Shown in pieces: positions 8,645-15,633 of a DNA stretch of 64,000 nucleotides (position 1 is its first letter; each line of letters starts with the position of its first letter). The stretch spans positions 62,001 to 126,000 of the forward strand of contig CAVYAT010000005.1 of assembly GCA_963766605.1 (NCBI GenBank), written 5' to 3'. Made by a program: the position numbers and the translations under genes. This DNA is from AC-49 sp963766605. GTDB lineage: Bacteria > Actinomycetota > Thermoleophilia > Solirubrobacterales > Solirubrobacteraceae. The notes under the pieces are model-generated. The model was not told the origin of the DNA. It searched no databases and saw nothing but the letters and a program-made list of their open reading frames with translations.

Positions 8645-8809
8645 ATGGCGAGCGAGAGATCTCTCATGGCGATCTTGCAGCGCGAGGCCGAGGCGGCGGT
8701 CAACTGGCTGCACCGCGAGTGGTCACTGCCTCGCGACGGTGAACGGAACTGCCCAGCGGCTGACCCGCGGGTTGTTCAGTGGGCGCCGACCGATTCGCGC
8801 AGCTCGTAG
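8645..8809 (+). CDS. Doubtful small ORF (54 aa)
   Basis: The frame begins MASERSLMAILQREAEAA, continues VNWLHREWSLPRD, and has good third-position G/C in its first half. The composition resembles a real amphipathic helix, but there is no family match, no clear ribosome-binding site, and the last third (ADPRVVQWAPTDSRSS) looks random. It could be the truncated start of a former gene in this eroded region. Confidence 0.25.
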   Translation: MASERSLMAILQREAEAAVNWLHREWSLPRDGERNCPAADPRVVQWAPTDSRSS

Positions 8810-8819
8810 GCCGAGACAC

Positions 8820-8978
8820 TTAGAGATCTTCCCCCTGCGACCGCCGGAGGGCGCGCCGGACGATCTCGCTGCGCGGCGTCCAGGTCGGCTCCGCCGGTGC
8901 CTCGGTCTCCTCCGGTTCGGCGCCGGGCGGCAGTTCGGTCGCCTTCTCGGCCTCCAGGTCCTCGTCTTCGTCGACCAT
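8820..8978 (-). CDS. Small acidic hypothetical protein (52 aa)
   Basis: The frame opens MVDEDEDLEAEKATELPPGA and ends PTWTPRSEIVRRALRRSQGE plus two residues. An acidic, proline-rich front and a basic C-terminal helix give it the look of a real small protein. The larger open frame upstream of this ATG runs through a tRNA fragment and is not credible, so the ATG at 8978 is preferred. It sits just outside the tRNA-Met fragment. Function unknown. Confidence 0.45.
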   Translation of the reverse strand: MVDEDEDLEAEKATELPPGAEPEETEAPAEPTWTPRSEIVRRALRRSQGEDL

Positions 8979-9093
8979 CAGACCACGGCCTAGTCGGCCC
9001 TCGGCGCGGGCGCAACACCGACCTCCCCCGCCACGTTGATCTGCTGACGCAGCACTCGATGCGCCACACGTCCATCGTCCAACAGCGGCGGGT

Positions 9094-9125
9094 GAGACTC
9101 GAACTCCCGACCTCACGCTTATGAG
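9094..9125 (-). repeat. tRNA-Met fragment (anticodon loop to T-stem), direct-repeat partner of 14034-14065
   Basis: These 32 bases match the intact tRNA-Met gene at 14034-14065 with one mismatch (9118) and in the same orientation, offset exactly 4,940 bp. The fragment covers the anticodon loop, the 3' anticodon strand, the variable loop and most of the T arm. The 5' half and the acceptor stem are not recognisable, so it cannot be a functional tRNA. Fragments of this kind usually mark the distal attachment site of an element integrated in a tRNA gene. Confidence 0.7.
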
Positions 9126-9154
9126 GCCAGATCCGGAAAAGCCATGAAATGGCT

Positions 9155-9774
9155 CTACGGCGCGGCGCAGAGCCAGAAACGGCCGGTCCGTAGCGGCTTC
9201 CAGAGGCGCACGTCGCGCGCGCCCGTGCCGGCCGGGTAGGCGACGAAGAACTGGACGTCCGCGAGCGTCTCGTCCTGAGAGGCGGTCGGCGGGTAACGCA
9301 CGGCGATCGGCACCGGTCCGCTGTCGCAGAGGTTGACGGTGGTGCCCGGCAGCACGACCGGCGTGCCGTCGGCGGACGGGTAAGGGACCGGCGGCGGCGC
9401 GCCCTGGGTGAGGCGGATATCTCGCTGCTGCACCCAGGCGCCGGGTGGCGCCTCGTTCTGCGCGCACCACGCAACCCACGCCGACGCGCTCTTGTAGGAG
9501 CGCCTGTAGGCGGCGATGCTCGGCCCGACGACACAGCAGACGCTCGGGCCGTACGTCAACGGCGTCCGGTTCTCCTCGGCGCGGGCGTCCGGGCCGAACG
9601 CGACCTTCAGACCGTCTGTCTGGCTCCAGGTCAGCACGGGAAGCGATGCTCGATCGCCTCGACGCAGCCAAACAACGCCACGCCGAAGGGGACGCACGCC
9701 CCCGCGACGACGACTACGCCGACCAGAGCGCCGATACGGCCACACGATGAGTGCCCGGCTGCCCTGTCTTCCAA
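9155..9774 (-). CDS. Hypothetical membrane-anchored protein, probable frameshift near 9638
   Basis: The downstream frame (9155-9640) encodes about 160 residues with SQTDGLKVAFGPDARAEENR, a Cys pair in PSVCCVVG, ASAWVAWCAQNE and a C-terminal FWLCAAP; no family is recognised. In that frame the N-terminus is implausibly Arg-rich. One frame over, from TTG 9774, the sequence reads MEDRAAGHSSCGRIG and then a clean hydrophobic helix (ALVGVVVVAGACVPFGVALF) before a stop at RFPC. Adding one base near 9638 joins helix and body as RFPVLTWSQ. Likely a single-pass anchored extracytoplasmic protein of about 206 residues broken by an indel; TTG 9774 is tentative. Confidence 0.5.
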
Positions 9775-9815
9775 AGTACGCCGGTGCCTCTGCCGCAGCT
9801 CGTGGGCGAGCCGGT

Positions 9816-10400
9816 TCAGCCCGCCACGGTCGCGCAGTATGCGTAGGGGGTCATCGAGTAGGCGTCTGTCGGCGATGCGCTCGTGGTTTCAACCAGGAAC
9901 GCATCCTGACTCGTCCCGGTGATCGGTTTTTCGTTCTTGACGAAGATCTGTGTGTTGGCGCCGCTGGTCGCAAACCCGCCGCCGATCACATGCGTGCCGG
10001 TCGGGCAGAACGCGTAGTTGCTCGCGATGTTCTGACCACCTCCGCTACTGGCCACCGTCGCCCCGTTCACGACCTGGTAGTTGGTGATCCCCACCCCGCC
10101 GGGAGCGCCCGGCGTTCCTGGCGTCCCTGGCTGGCCCGTGGTGCCCTGTGCTCCGGGCAGCCCGCGGGGGCCCGGCTGGCCCTTCTGGGCAAAGAGCAAC
10201 GAGCGGGTGTGCCTGGGGCAGCGCTTGCCGACCGCGACCACCGTCAGCGCGCCTCTCTTGGCAACGCAGCCGTGGATCGCACCGTTGCTGCCTACCAGCG
10301 AGTTGCCGGCGGCGTAGGCCGCCCCTCCGAGCGCGAGGAACAGGGCGAGCGTGGACGTGACGTTTGCGTATGTCAGTCGACCGCGGAACACGTGGCGCAC
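9816..10400 (-). CDS. Exported collagen-like repeat protein
   Basis: A 194-residue protein. The N-terminus MRHVFRGRLTYANVTSTLAL followed by FLALGGAAYAA is an export signal of a kind common in Thermoleophilia. A short domain with two Cys (HGCVAKRGAL, KRCPRHTRS) follows. A Gly-x-Y tract of about 11 triplets (GQPGPRGLPGAQG, GTPGTPGAPGG, roughly residues 75-105) could form a short collagen-like triple helix. The C-terminal domain (FCPTGTHVIGGGFATSG) resembles the tail domain of similar surface proteins. Presumed extracellular or surface role. The related remnant at 7843 suggests local duplication or exchange. Confidence 0.8.
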   Translation of the reverse strand: MRHVFRGRLTYANVTSTLALFLALGGAAYAAGNSLVGSNGAIHGCVAKRGALTVVAVGKRCPRHTRSLLFAQKGQPGPRGLPGAQGTTGQPGTPGTPGAPGGVGITNYQVVNGATVASSGGGQNIASNYAFCPTGTHVIGGGFATSGANTQIFVKNEKPITGTSQDAFLVETTSASPTDAYSMTPYAYCATVAG

Positions 10401-10512
10401 TGGAGTCTCCCCATTTGCGGTTTGCCAATCCCGACGCGCGGATCGTATGCCCAGCAGTTAGGTCGGCGGATCTGACCCTGCGGCGACCCGGTTGGCAGTG
10501 TCGCGGAGGCGC

Positions 10513-10728
10513 TCAGGGGGTGCTTGTGCTCGCCGACCTATCGCTGGGCGGGGCCTGACGTGCTCCTGGCTTCTGGGCAACGGCCCGGGCTGCGGCCGTC
10601 GCGCGCAGGCGGGCGGCGATGCGTCGTTCTCGTTCGAGGATCTCGAGGACCGCTTGGGCGTGGGACTTCCTGCGTTTCGTGGCGGCGGCGGCGATCGCTC
10701 TAGTTTCACGTCCCGTCGTGCGGGTTCA
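10513..10728 (-). pseudogene. Possible fragment of a basic helical protein
   Basis: The minus-strand frame ending at 10513 reads ATKRRKSHAQAVLEILERE, then RRIAARLRATAAARAVAQKP. It has good codon bias and a strong helical, basic character. The frame is closed upstream by a stop with no start codon; a GTG (VKLER) lies in the neighbouring frame, so an indel in the GCC-rich stretch could restore it. It may be the tail of a DNA-binding or mobile-element protein. The interpretation is weak. Confidence 0.3.
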
Positions 10729-10851
10729 ACCTGGATATTCGTCCACCTTGGTTGCGCTGACGGCGAGCAGCGCCCGCGAAGGGCTCCCGCGACGCTCCGG
10801 CGGTATTTGGTGACGCGCTGCCCGGCAACGCCCACGTCGTGCGGCCAGGTC

Positions 10852-11103
10852 TCAGGTCGCGATCTCCTCGACCTTGTCTCGCCAGTTCGGGCCGAGCTCG
10901 GCATCAAATGCGCGGTCTACGCGGTCCTTGAGGATCGGCAGCCAGGTCTCCGCGACGAACGCGCACACCTGGCCGTGCTGGCTCCACTGAAGCGCCGCGC
11001 GCGGGTGCGCGACGTTTACGCGGTCGAGGACCGCGGCGAACTCCACACCGGTGAGGCCGCCGAGGATGCGGACCTTGTACGTCGCGGAGCCCAAGCAGTG
11101 CAC
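10852..11103 (-). CDS. Hypothetical protein (about 83 aa, start uncertain)
   Basis: From GTG 11103 the protein reads SATYKVRILGGLTGVEFAAV, then LDRVNVAHPRAALQWSQHG, FVAETWLPILKDRVDRAF and ELGPNWRDKVEEIAT. It has well-balanced amphipathic composition and looks genuine, but I recognise no family. The frame stays open to a GTG at 11205; that extension is Arg/Pro-rich and less protein-like. It lies inside the tRNA-flanked region. Confidence 0.45.
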   Translation of the reverse strand: MHCLGSATYKVRILGGLTGVEFAAVLDRVNVAHPRAALQWSQHGQVCAFVAETWLPILKDRVDRAFDAELGPNWRDKVEEIAT

Positions 11104-11271
11104 GATACAAACACTTGTTCGTACACCCGGAAGAGCTGTCGGGCCCGGCCTGACGCTTGATCCACAGCGCGGGGCATGGTCGCGGAGCGCTGGACCGAGC
11201 GGCACAATCGCGGCCGGCGCACCGGGGCTTCTGAACGCCGCTGGGATGACGGCGAGCGTAGGCTCGCGCCC

Positions 11272-11697
11272 ATGCGCCTCATCGGCAACATCATCTGGTT
11301 CGTCCTGGCCGGGCTCTGGCTCGCCATTGGCTACGCGGTCGCCGCGTTCTTCTGCTTCATCCTGATCATCACGATCCCGTTCGGCGTCGCTGCTCTGCGG
11401 ATCGCGATGTTCACGCTCTGGCCATTTGGACGCGTCGCCGTGCCCAAGCCGAACAAGGGCGCCGGGTCAGCGATCGGCAACGTCATCTGGTTCGTCATTG
11501 CCGGCTGGTGGCTGACGCTGCTGCACATCGTCACGGGCGTCCTACTGTGCGTGACGATCATCGGCATCCCGCTGGGCCTCGCGAACTTCAAGCTGATCAC
11601 GGTCGGGCTCCGCCCGTTCGGCCGGGAGATTGTGTCCGTCGAGGACGCCCAACGTCGGGGCGCAGCCGCCGGAGCGGTACCCGCGCTTGGGGGCTGA
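11272..11697 (+). CDS. YccF domain-containing inner-membrane protein
   Basis: 141 residues with two copies of the YccF motif: LIGNIIWFVLAGLWLAIGY and, about 65 residues on, AIGNVIWFVIAGWWLTLLH. Each is followed by a hydrophobic segment and a PFG box (IPFGVAALRI, IGIPLGLANF, LRPFGREIV). YccF proteins are small polytopic membrane proteins of unknown function. ATG 11272 gives the usual N-terminus; the frame extends 96 nt further upstream, but that part is unlike the family. Confidence 0.85.
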   Translation: MRLIGNIIWFVLAGLWLAIGYAVAAFFCFILIITIPFGVAALRIAMFTLWPFGRVAVPKPNKGAGSAIGNVIWFVIAGWWLTLLHIVTGVLLCVTIIGIPLGLANFKLITVGLRPFGREIVSVEDAQRRGAAAGAVPALGG

Positions 11698-11813
11698 CAC
11701 CTAGGGCGGGAACGACGGACGCCCACTGGGCGGGAGAGGGCAAGGGGCGGAGGTCCTTGAGCCAGCGCGGCGTGCCCGCTACGCGCGCCGCTGGTTTCCT
11801 GTAAAACGCTCGG

Positions 11814-12674
11814 ATGCTTCGCGCGCTTCCGGTCGCTCTCGTCGTGCTGATCCTTGCGGTTCCTGAGGGCGCTCCGGCAGGCACGGTCGAGGCCGGACAG
11901 ATGAACATCTCGACCGGCGCGCGGCTGTTCGACGACACGTCGCTCGTGCAGTACGCCGCGCCGCGCACGGTTCGCACGAGGATCGACGGCCGCGAGCGCA
12001 CGGTCCACATGGGCGTCAACACGCTTTGCTGCCGGACCGACGCGCAGCTGCTGCGGGACACGGGCCAGTTCGGGGGCGCCGCGGTGATGCTCGATCGGCC
12101 GCTGACCACCCCCGAGAAGCGCAGGTTCAGCGGCCGGCTGGTCTGGATCGACGGCGACGTCCTCGTCGCACAGCCCGACAATCCACGCTGCACGACGGGC
12201 ATGAGCCTGTCGCACGTACGCGCGCTGCTCGAGCATCCAGTCACATCGGGACAGCGCGTGTACGCACCGGCGTCACCGTATGACGGTTCTCGCGTGGTGC
12301 TGTTCGGCATCCCAGCGAAGAACACCAACGACCCGGCGTATGGCAGCGGAGTGCGGATCGTCAACGAGCAGTCCTCGATCGCCGCCGTCGCGAGCGATCC
12401 CGATGGGCTCGCCGCCGTGGCGTGGTCAGCCGCGCGCGCCGCCGTCAAGGCGGGGGCCGTCTGCGAGATCCCGATCAACGGCGTCACGGCCACGGAGGTG
12501 ACGGTGCGTGATCGCACCTATCCGGTCTCCGTGCAGGCGACGCTCGTCGTCTCGCGGAGCCATCCGTTCGGCGCACCGTGGATCCGGCACTGGTACCTCG
12601 ACGAGTACCTGTCCAGCGCCAAAACCCGCAAGCTCCTCACGACCGCCGACGGGCGGAATCGCCTTCTCCACTGA
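11814..12674 (+). CDS. Secreted protein resembling a phosphate-type periplasmic-binding fold
   Basis: 286 residues with a signal peptide (MLRALPVALVVLILAVPEGA). The C-terminal half has short motifs reminiscent of PstS-like binding proteins: EQSSIAAVASDPDGLAAVAW, a strand-turn region YPVSVQATLVVSRSHP, and a helix RHWYLDEYLSSAKTRKLL. This parallels the PstS pattern of a residual check segment, a YPI strand and a C-terminal helix. The N-terminal half (SGRLVWIDGDVLVAQPDNPR) is unfamiliar. I infer an extracytoplasmic binding-fold protein, but neither ligand nor partner transporter is visible nearby. Confidence 0.55.
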   Translation: MLRALPVALVVLILAVPEGAPAGTVEAGQMNISTGARLFDDTSLVQYAAPRTVRTRIDGRERTVHMGVNTLCCRTDAQLLRDTGQFGGAAVMLDRPLTTPEKRRFSGRLVWIDGDVLVAQPDNPRCTTGMSLSHVRALLEHPVTSGQRVYAPASPYDGSRVVLFGIPAKNTNDPAYGSGVRIVNEQSSIAAVASDPDGLAAVAWSAARAAVKAGAVCEIPINGVTATEVTVRDRTYPVSVQATLVVSRSHPFGAPWIRHWYLDEYLSSAKTRKLLTTADGRNRLLH

Positions 12675-12879
12675 TCGAGACCGCCACCGCAGCACGGTCG
12701 ACTCGGTGATCCCGTGGAATTTGCGAGACGAGAGGCAAGGTATAAGGCGAGGTTAGGGCCGGCGCCTACCGCTTGATCCAGAGCGCGGGGAGGGTCGCGA
12801 CGACGCCGGCGGCCGGCACGGTAGCCACTGATTGATCGGCCATGCGGTGACCAAAATATGCTGGCGGTCGCGCTCCGAC

Positions 12880-13152
12880 TCAGGCGCGCTTGATGAGCAC
12901 GGCCGCGACTATCAGCGCGAACGCGATCACCGACCACACGACCCACGGCGGGGCTCCTTGCGTGCGGTCCTCGACCTCGGTCCGGACGGCCGTTCCGAGA
13001 TCGCGCAACGCCGCCCATGCCCGGCCGGCGCTGGCCTGGACATCGCCCCCGTGAGCGGCTTCCCGGTTTCGCCGGCGGGTCTCCGCGCCCTTCTTCGCAG
13101 CGGCGCTGCGGGCGGCCTTCTTCTGAGCTGCGGTCTGTCGTGACTCGGCCAT
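12880..13152 (-). CDS. Small Lys/Ala-rich single-pass membrane protein (90 aa)
   Basis: The N-terminal half is a basic helix (QKKAARSAAAKKGAETRRRN). The C-terminal end is one transmembrane segment (VVWSVIAFALIVAAVLIK). The long frame upstream contains Pro-rich junk, so the ATG at 13152 (MAESRQTAAQ) is taken; ATG 13167 is possible. The topology suggests a tail-anchored protein with a nucleic-acid-binding-like cytoplasmic domain. Function unknown. Confidence 0.55.
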   Translation of the reverse strand: MAESRQTAAQKKAARSAAAKKGAETRRRNREAAHGGDVQASAGRAWAALRDLGTAVRTEVEDRTQGAPPWVVWSVIAFALIVAAVLIKRA

Positions 13153-13291
13153 CGGTGGCGCAGGCATACCCGGCAGGCGGGTGCGGCACGCGCTGAGGCA
13201 TTCACCCGACGTTCGCCCGCGTAACCGTTGGCACGCCCGCTCCGTCGCGCCCACGACGGACGGCAGGCTCAGCGCGCGGCACGATCGGCGC

Positions 13292-13672
13292 ATGTCCACC
13301 ATCACCACGACAACGAAGCTCCGTTTCATCCTGCTCGCCGTGCTCGCAAGCCTGTCACTGGCCGCGACGACGGCCCACGCCACCCCGAACACCGGCGGTA
13401 ACAACAACCACGGGAAGGGCTGCATCGGCGGTAACGGCCAAAATATGGAAGACGGCGAGATCGACACCTACCACGGCAAGTACGAGCGCATCACCCAGAC
13501 CTGCACCGACGGAGAGGTCTGCACCTCGGAAGGCGTCTTGCAAACGAACGGAAGCCGCCGCTGGACGTACGAATGTCACGATTCGCCCGCTGACATCACG
13601 GTCGCGCCGCCTCATCGGATCAAGCTCCCCGCCGCGACCACTTCGACCAGCACAGTCAACATCAAGCGCTAG
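13292..13672 (+). CDS. Small secreted hypothetical protein (126 aa)
   Basis: A clear signal peptide (LRFILLAVLASLSLAATTAH, cleavage after AHA) precedes a Gly/Asn-rich segment (NTGGNNNHGKGCIGGNGQN). A domain with four cysteines follows (TQTCTDGEVCTSEG, WTYECHD), which could form disulfides outside the cell, then a Ser/Thr-rich tail (ATTSTSTVNIKR). No family recognised. ATG 13292 is chosen because the signal peptide starts there. It overlaps antisense with nothing convincing. Confidence 0.6.
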   Translation: MSTITTTTKLRFILLAVLASLSLAATTAHATPNTGGNNNHGKGCIGGNGQNMEDGEIDTYHGKYERITQTCTDGEVCTSEGVLQTNGSRRWTYECHDSPADITVAPPHRIKLPAATTSTSTVNIKR

Positions 13673-13849
13673 CCGGACGGACGGCCGGCCACCGTAGGCC
13701 CGCAGCGACGCCCGATCCGTGCGCTGCGGGGCTACGTGGGCTACAACGGGCTCCGTATCCGAGTACGGCATCGGAGTGCTGGGTGACCGGAACGTTCTTC
13801 TTCTGCGCGAACTACGGACGGTCGGTCGCCACGATCAAGATGTGGCCAC

Positions 13850-13988
13850 ACCAGCCCGAGGCGCCCGCTACACCGACACCCAAGTCCGCCAGGCAATGGT
13901 TGCGCTCGCAGTCAACTCCGGGCACACAGAGCGCGCCGCCGAACGCTCAAAGCGCAAGGGATGCGGTCCAGCGACCGCCCCTGAGAAC
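13850..13988 (+). pseudogene. Possible helix-turn-helix fragment next to tRNA-Met
   Basis: A plus-strand frame here reads GARYTDTQVRQAMVALAV, then NSGHTERAAERSKRKG. This resembles the first helices of terminase-small-subunit or transposase-type HTH domains (a residue pattern of the form TxxQVxxA...NxxxAA). It runs into the tRNA terminator and the tRNA itself, so it is at best a truncated 5' piece. Low certainty. Confidence 0.25.
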
Positions 13989-13991
13989 GAG

Positions 13992-14011
13992 AAAACCCCG
14001 CCTGGGCGGGG
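13992..14011 (-). terminator. Rho-independent terminator of tRNA-Met
   Basis: On the minus strand CCCCGC (14011-14006), loop CCAG, GCGGGG (14001-13996), then TTTTC. The 6-bp all-GC stem with four U lies 13 nt after the tRNA 3' end and is the best canonical terminator on this strand. Confidence 0.75.
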
Positions 14012-14023
14012 CTTTCCGGGGAG

Positions 14024-14097
14024 TAGCTGGGGGGAGACTCGAACTCCCGACCTCACGATTATGAGTCGTGCGCTCTGACCAGCTGAGCTACCCAGCC
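14024..14097 (-). tRNA. tRNA-Met (CAT anticodon, elongator-like)
   Basis: A 74-nt cloverleaf: acceptor GGCTGGG/CCCAGCT, D arm GCTC..GAGC, anticodon stem CACGA/TCGTG with loop CTCATAA, 5-nt variable loop AGGTC, T arm GGGAG/CTCCC with loop TTCGAGT, discriminator A. The first acceptor pair is a G-T wobble, and CCA is not encoded. The CTCATAA loop in a CGA/TCG stem is typical of elongator tRNA-Met; a lysidine-modified Ile tRNA cannot be wholly excluded. It is the probable insertion site of the element ending near 9094. Confidence 0.93.
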
Positions 14098-14178
14098 TCG
14101 AAGGCCAGTCTAGATGGTGGCGGTCACGATGCGGATAGGCTGCCACTGGCACGTAGTTCGAACCTGAGCGAGGTCCAG

Positions 14179-15633
14179 ATGTCCACTCCCCAGCAGCTGT
14201 TGATCGGTGGCAGGTGGCGCGATGCGTCGTCGGGCGCCACCCATGACGTCATCAACTCGTTCACCGGCGAGGCGGTCACGACGCAGGCCGCGGCCGGGGT
14301 CTCTGACGCGTACGCCGCCGTCGATGCTGCCCACGCCGCGTTCCCCGAATGGGCGGCGACCGACCCGGCGCAGCGCAAGGCGATCCTGATGAAGGCCGGT
14401 GAGCTGCTGTCCGAGCGCGCGCCGGACATCGCGAAGATTGTGTCCGAGGAGACGGCGGGCACGTTCGGATGGGGGATGTTCAACTGTGCGCTGGCGGCGG
14501 GTATGTTCGCCGCGGCGGCGCAGGAGGCCGAGGCGCAGATGACCGAGGCGGTCGAGTCGGCCGTTCCGGGCCTGGACTCGCGACTGGTGCACGCGCCGAT
14601 CGGTGTGTGCGTCGGCATCGCTCCGTGGAATGCCCCGGTGATCCTCGGCTCGCGCGCGGTGATCTGGCCGCTGGCGTTCGGCAACACCGTCGTGCTGAAG
14701 GCCTCCGAGCAGTCCCCTCGGGTCCATGCGGCGATCGTGCACTGCCTGGTCGACGCGGGCATTCCCGATGGCGTCGTCAACCTGATCACCAACGACCCCA
14801 AGGACGCCGGTGCGGTCGTCGGGGCGCTGATCGAGAACCCGCACACGATGCACATCAACTTCACCGGCTCGTCGAAGGTCGGGGCGATCATCGCGACCAA
14901 GGCCGCGCCCCTGCTCAAGCGCACGCTGCTCGAGCTCGGCGGGAAGGCGCCGCTGATCGTGCTCGACGACGCCGACCTCGATGCCGCCGCCGCTGCGGCG
15001 AGCTTCGGCGCGTTCATGCACGCCGGCCAGATCTGCATGTCGACCGAGCGGATCGTCGTCGACAAGGCGGTGCAGGACGACCTCGTCGCCAAGCTCGCCG
15101 CCCGCGCCGACGCGCTGACCGCCGGCAGCCCGTTCGACGAGGGCACGATGGTCGGGCCGGTCGTCACCGAGGCGTCGTCCAAGCACGTCACCGCGCTGAT
15201 CGAGGACGCCAGGGCCAAGGGCGCGGGGATCGCCGCCGGCGGCACCTCGGAGGGCGTCGTCCATCGGCCGACCGTCGTCACCGGCGTCACGCCGGAGATG
15301 CGGATCTACGGCGAGGAGTCGTTCGGCCCGGTCGTGACCGTCGTTACGGCCGACGGGTTAGACGATGCGGTCCGGATCGCCAACGACACCGAGTACGGCC
15401 TGTCGGCCGCGGTCTTCGGCCAGGACACCGACCGTGCGCTGGGCGTCGCGTCACGCATCGAGAGCGGCATCTGCCACGTCAACGGCTCGACCGTGCACGA
15501 CGAGCCGTCGGCGCCGTTCGGCGGCATCAAGCACTCGGGCTGGGGCCGTTTCGGGACCGGCCAGGTGCGCCACGAGTTCACGACCCCGCGCTGGGTCACC
15601 GTCTCGCACGAGGAACGCCACTACCCGATCTGA
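14179..15633 (+). CDS. NAD(P)-dependent aldehyde dehydrogenase
   Basis: Oxidises an aldehyde to the carboxylate; 484 residues, normal for the superfamily. The general-base Glu is E252 in LELGGKAPLIV and the nucleophile is C286 in HAGQICMSTERI. The cofactor loop is FTGSSKVG near residue 228, and the substrate-side motif APWNAPVILG is near 148. The sequence is closest in flavour to aromatic (benzaldehyde, vanillin or salicylaldehyde) dehydrogenases, but the substrate is not proven. ATG 14179 is chosen for MSTPQQLLIGGRWRDA. Its stop shares bases with the start of the next gene (CTGA, 15630-15633). Confidence 0.88.
   Translation: MSTPQQLLIGGRWRDASSGATHDVINSFTGEAVTTQAAAGVSDAYAAVDAAHAAFPEWAATDPAQRKAILMKAGELLSERAPDIAKIVSEETAGTFGWGMFNCALAAGMFAAAAQEAEAQMTEAVESAVPGLDSRLVHAPIGVCVGIAPWNAPVILGSRAVIWPLAFGNTVVLKASEQSPRVHAAIVHCLVDAGIPDGVVNLITNDPKDAGAVVGALIENPHTMHINFTGSSKVGAIIATKAAPLLKRTLLELGGKAPLIVLDDADLDAAAAAASFGAFMHAGQICMSTERIVVDKAVQDDLVAKLAARADALTAGSPFDEGTMVGPVVTEASSKHVTALIEDARAKGAGIAAGGTSEGVVHRPTVVTGVTPEMRIYGEESFGPVVTVVTADGLDDAVRIANDTEYGLSAAVFGQDTDRALGVASRIESGICHVNGSTVHDEPSAPFGGIKHSGWGRFGTGQVRHEFTTPRWVTVSHEERHYPI

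Noticed and set aside
7802..8713. A 303-codon minus-strand ORF
   Set aside because: Composition is random, it is antisense to the beta-helix gene at one end, and it crosses a better-supported remnant in another frame.
9060..9165. A second functional tRNA-Met at the fragment near 9094
   Set aside because: No D arm, no 5' anticodon strand and no matching acceptor stem can be built; only the 3' half is present.
10492..11160. A 222-codon plus-strand ORF
   Set aside because: It lies antisense to two frames with much better coding character (10513-10728 and 10852-11103) and shows no domain.
13868..14152. ORF reading through the tRNA (SARLIIVRSGVRVSP)
   Set aside because: This peptide is the well-known translation artefact of a tRNA T-arm region.
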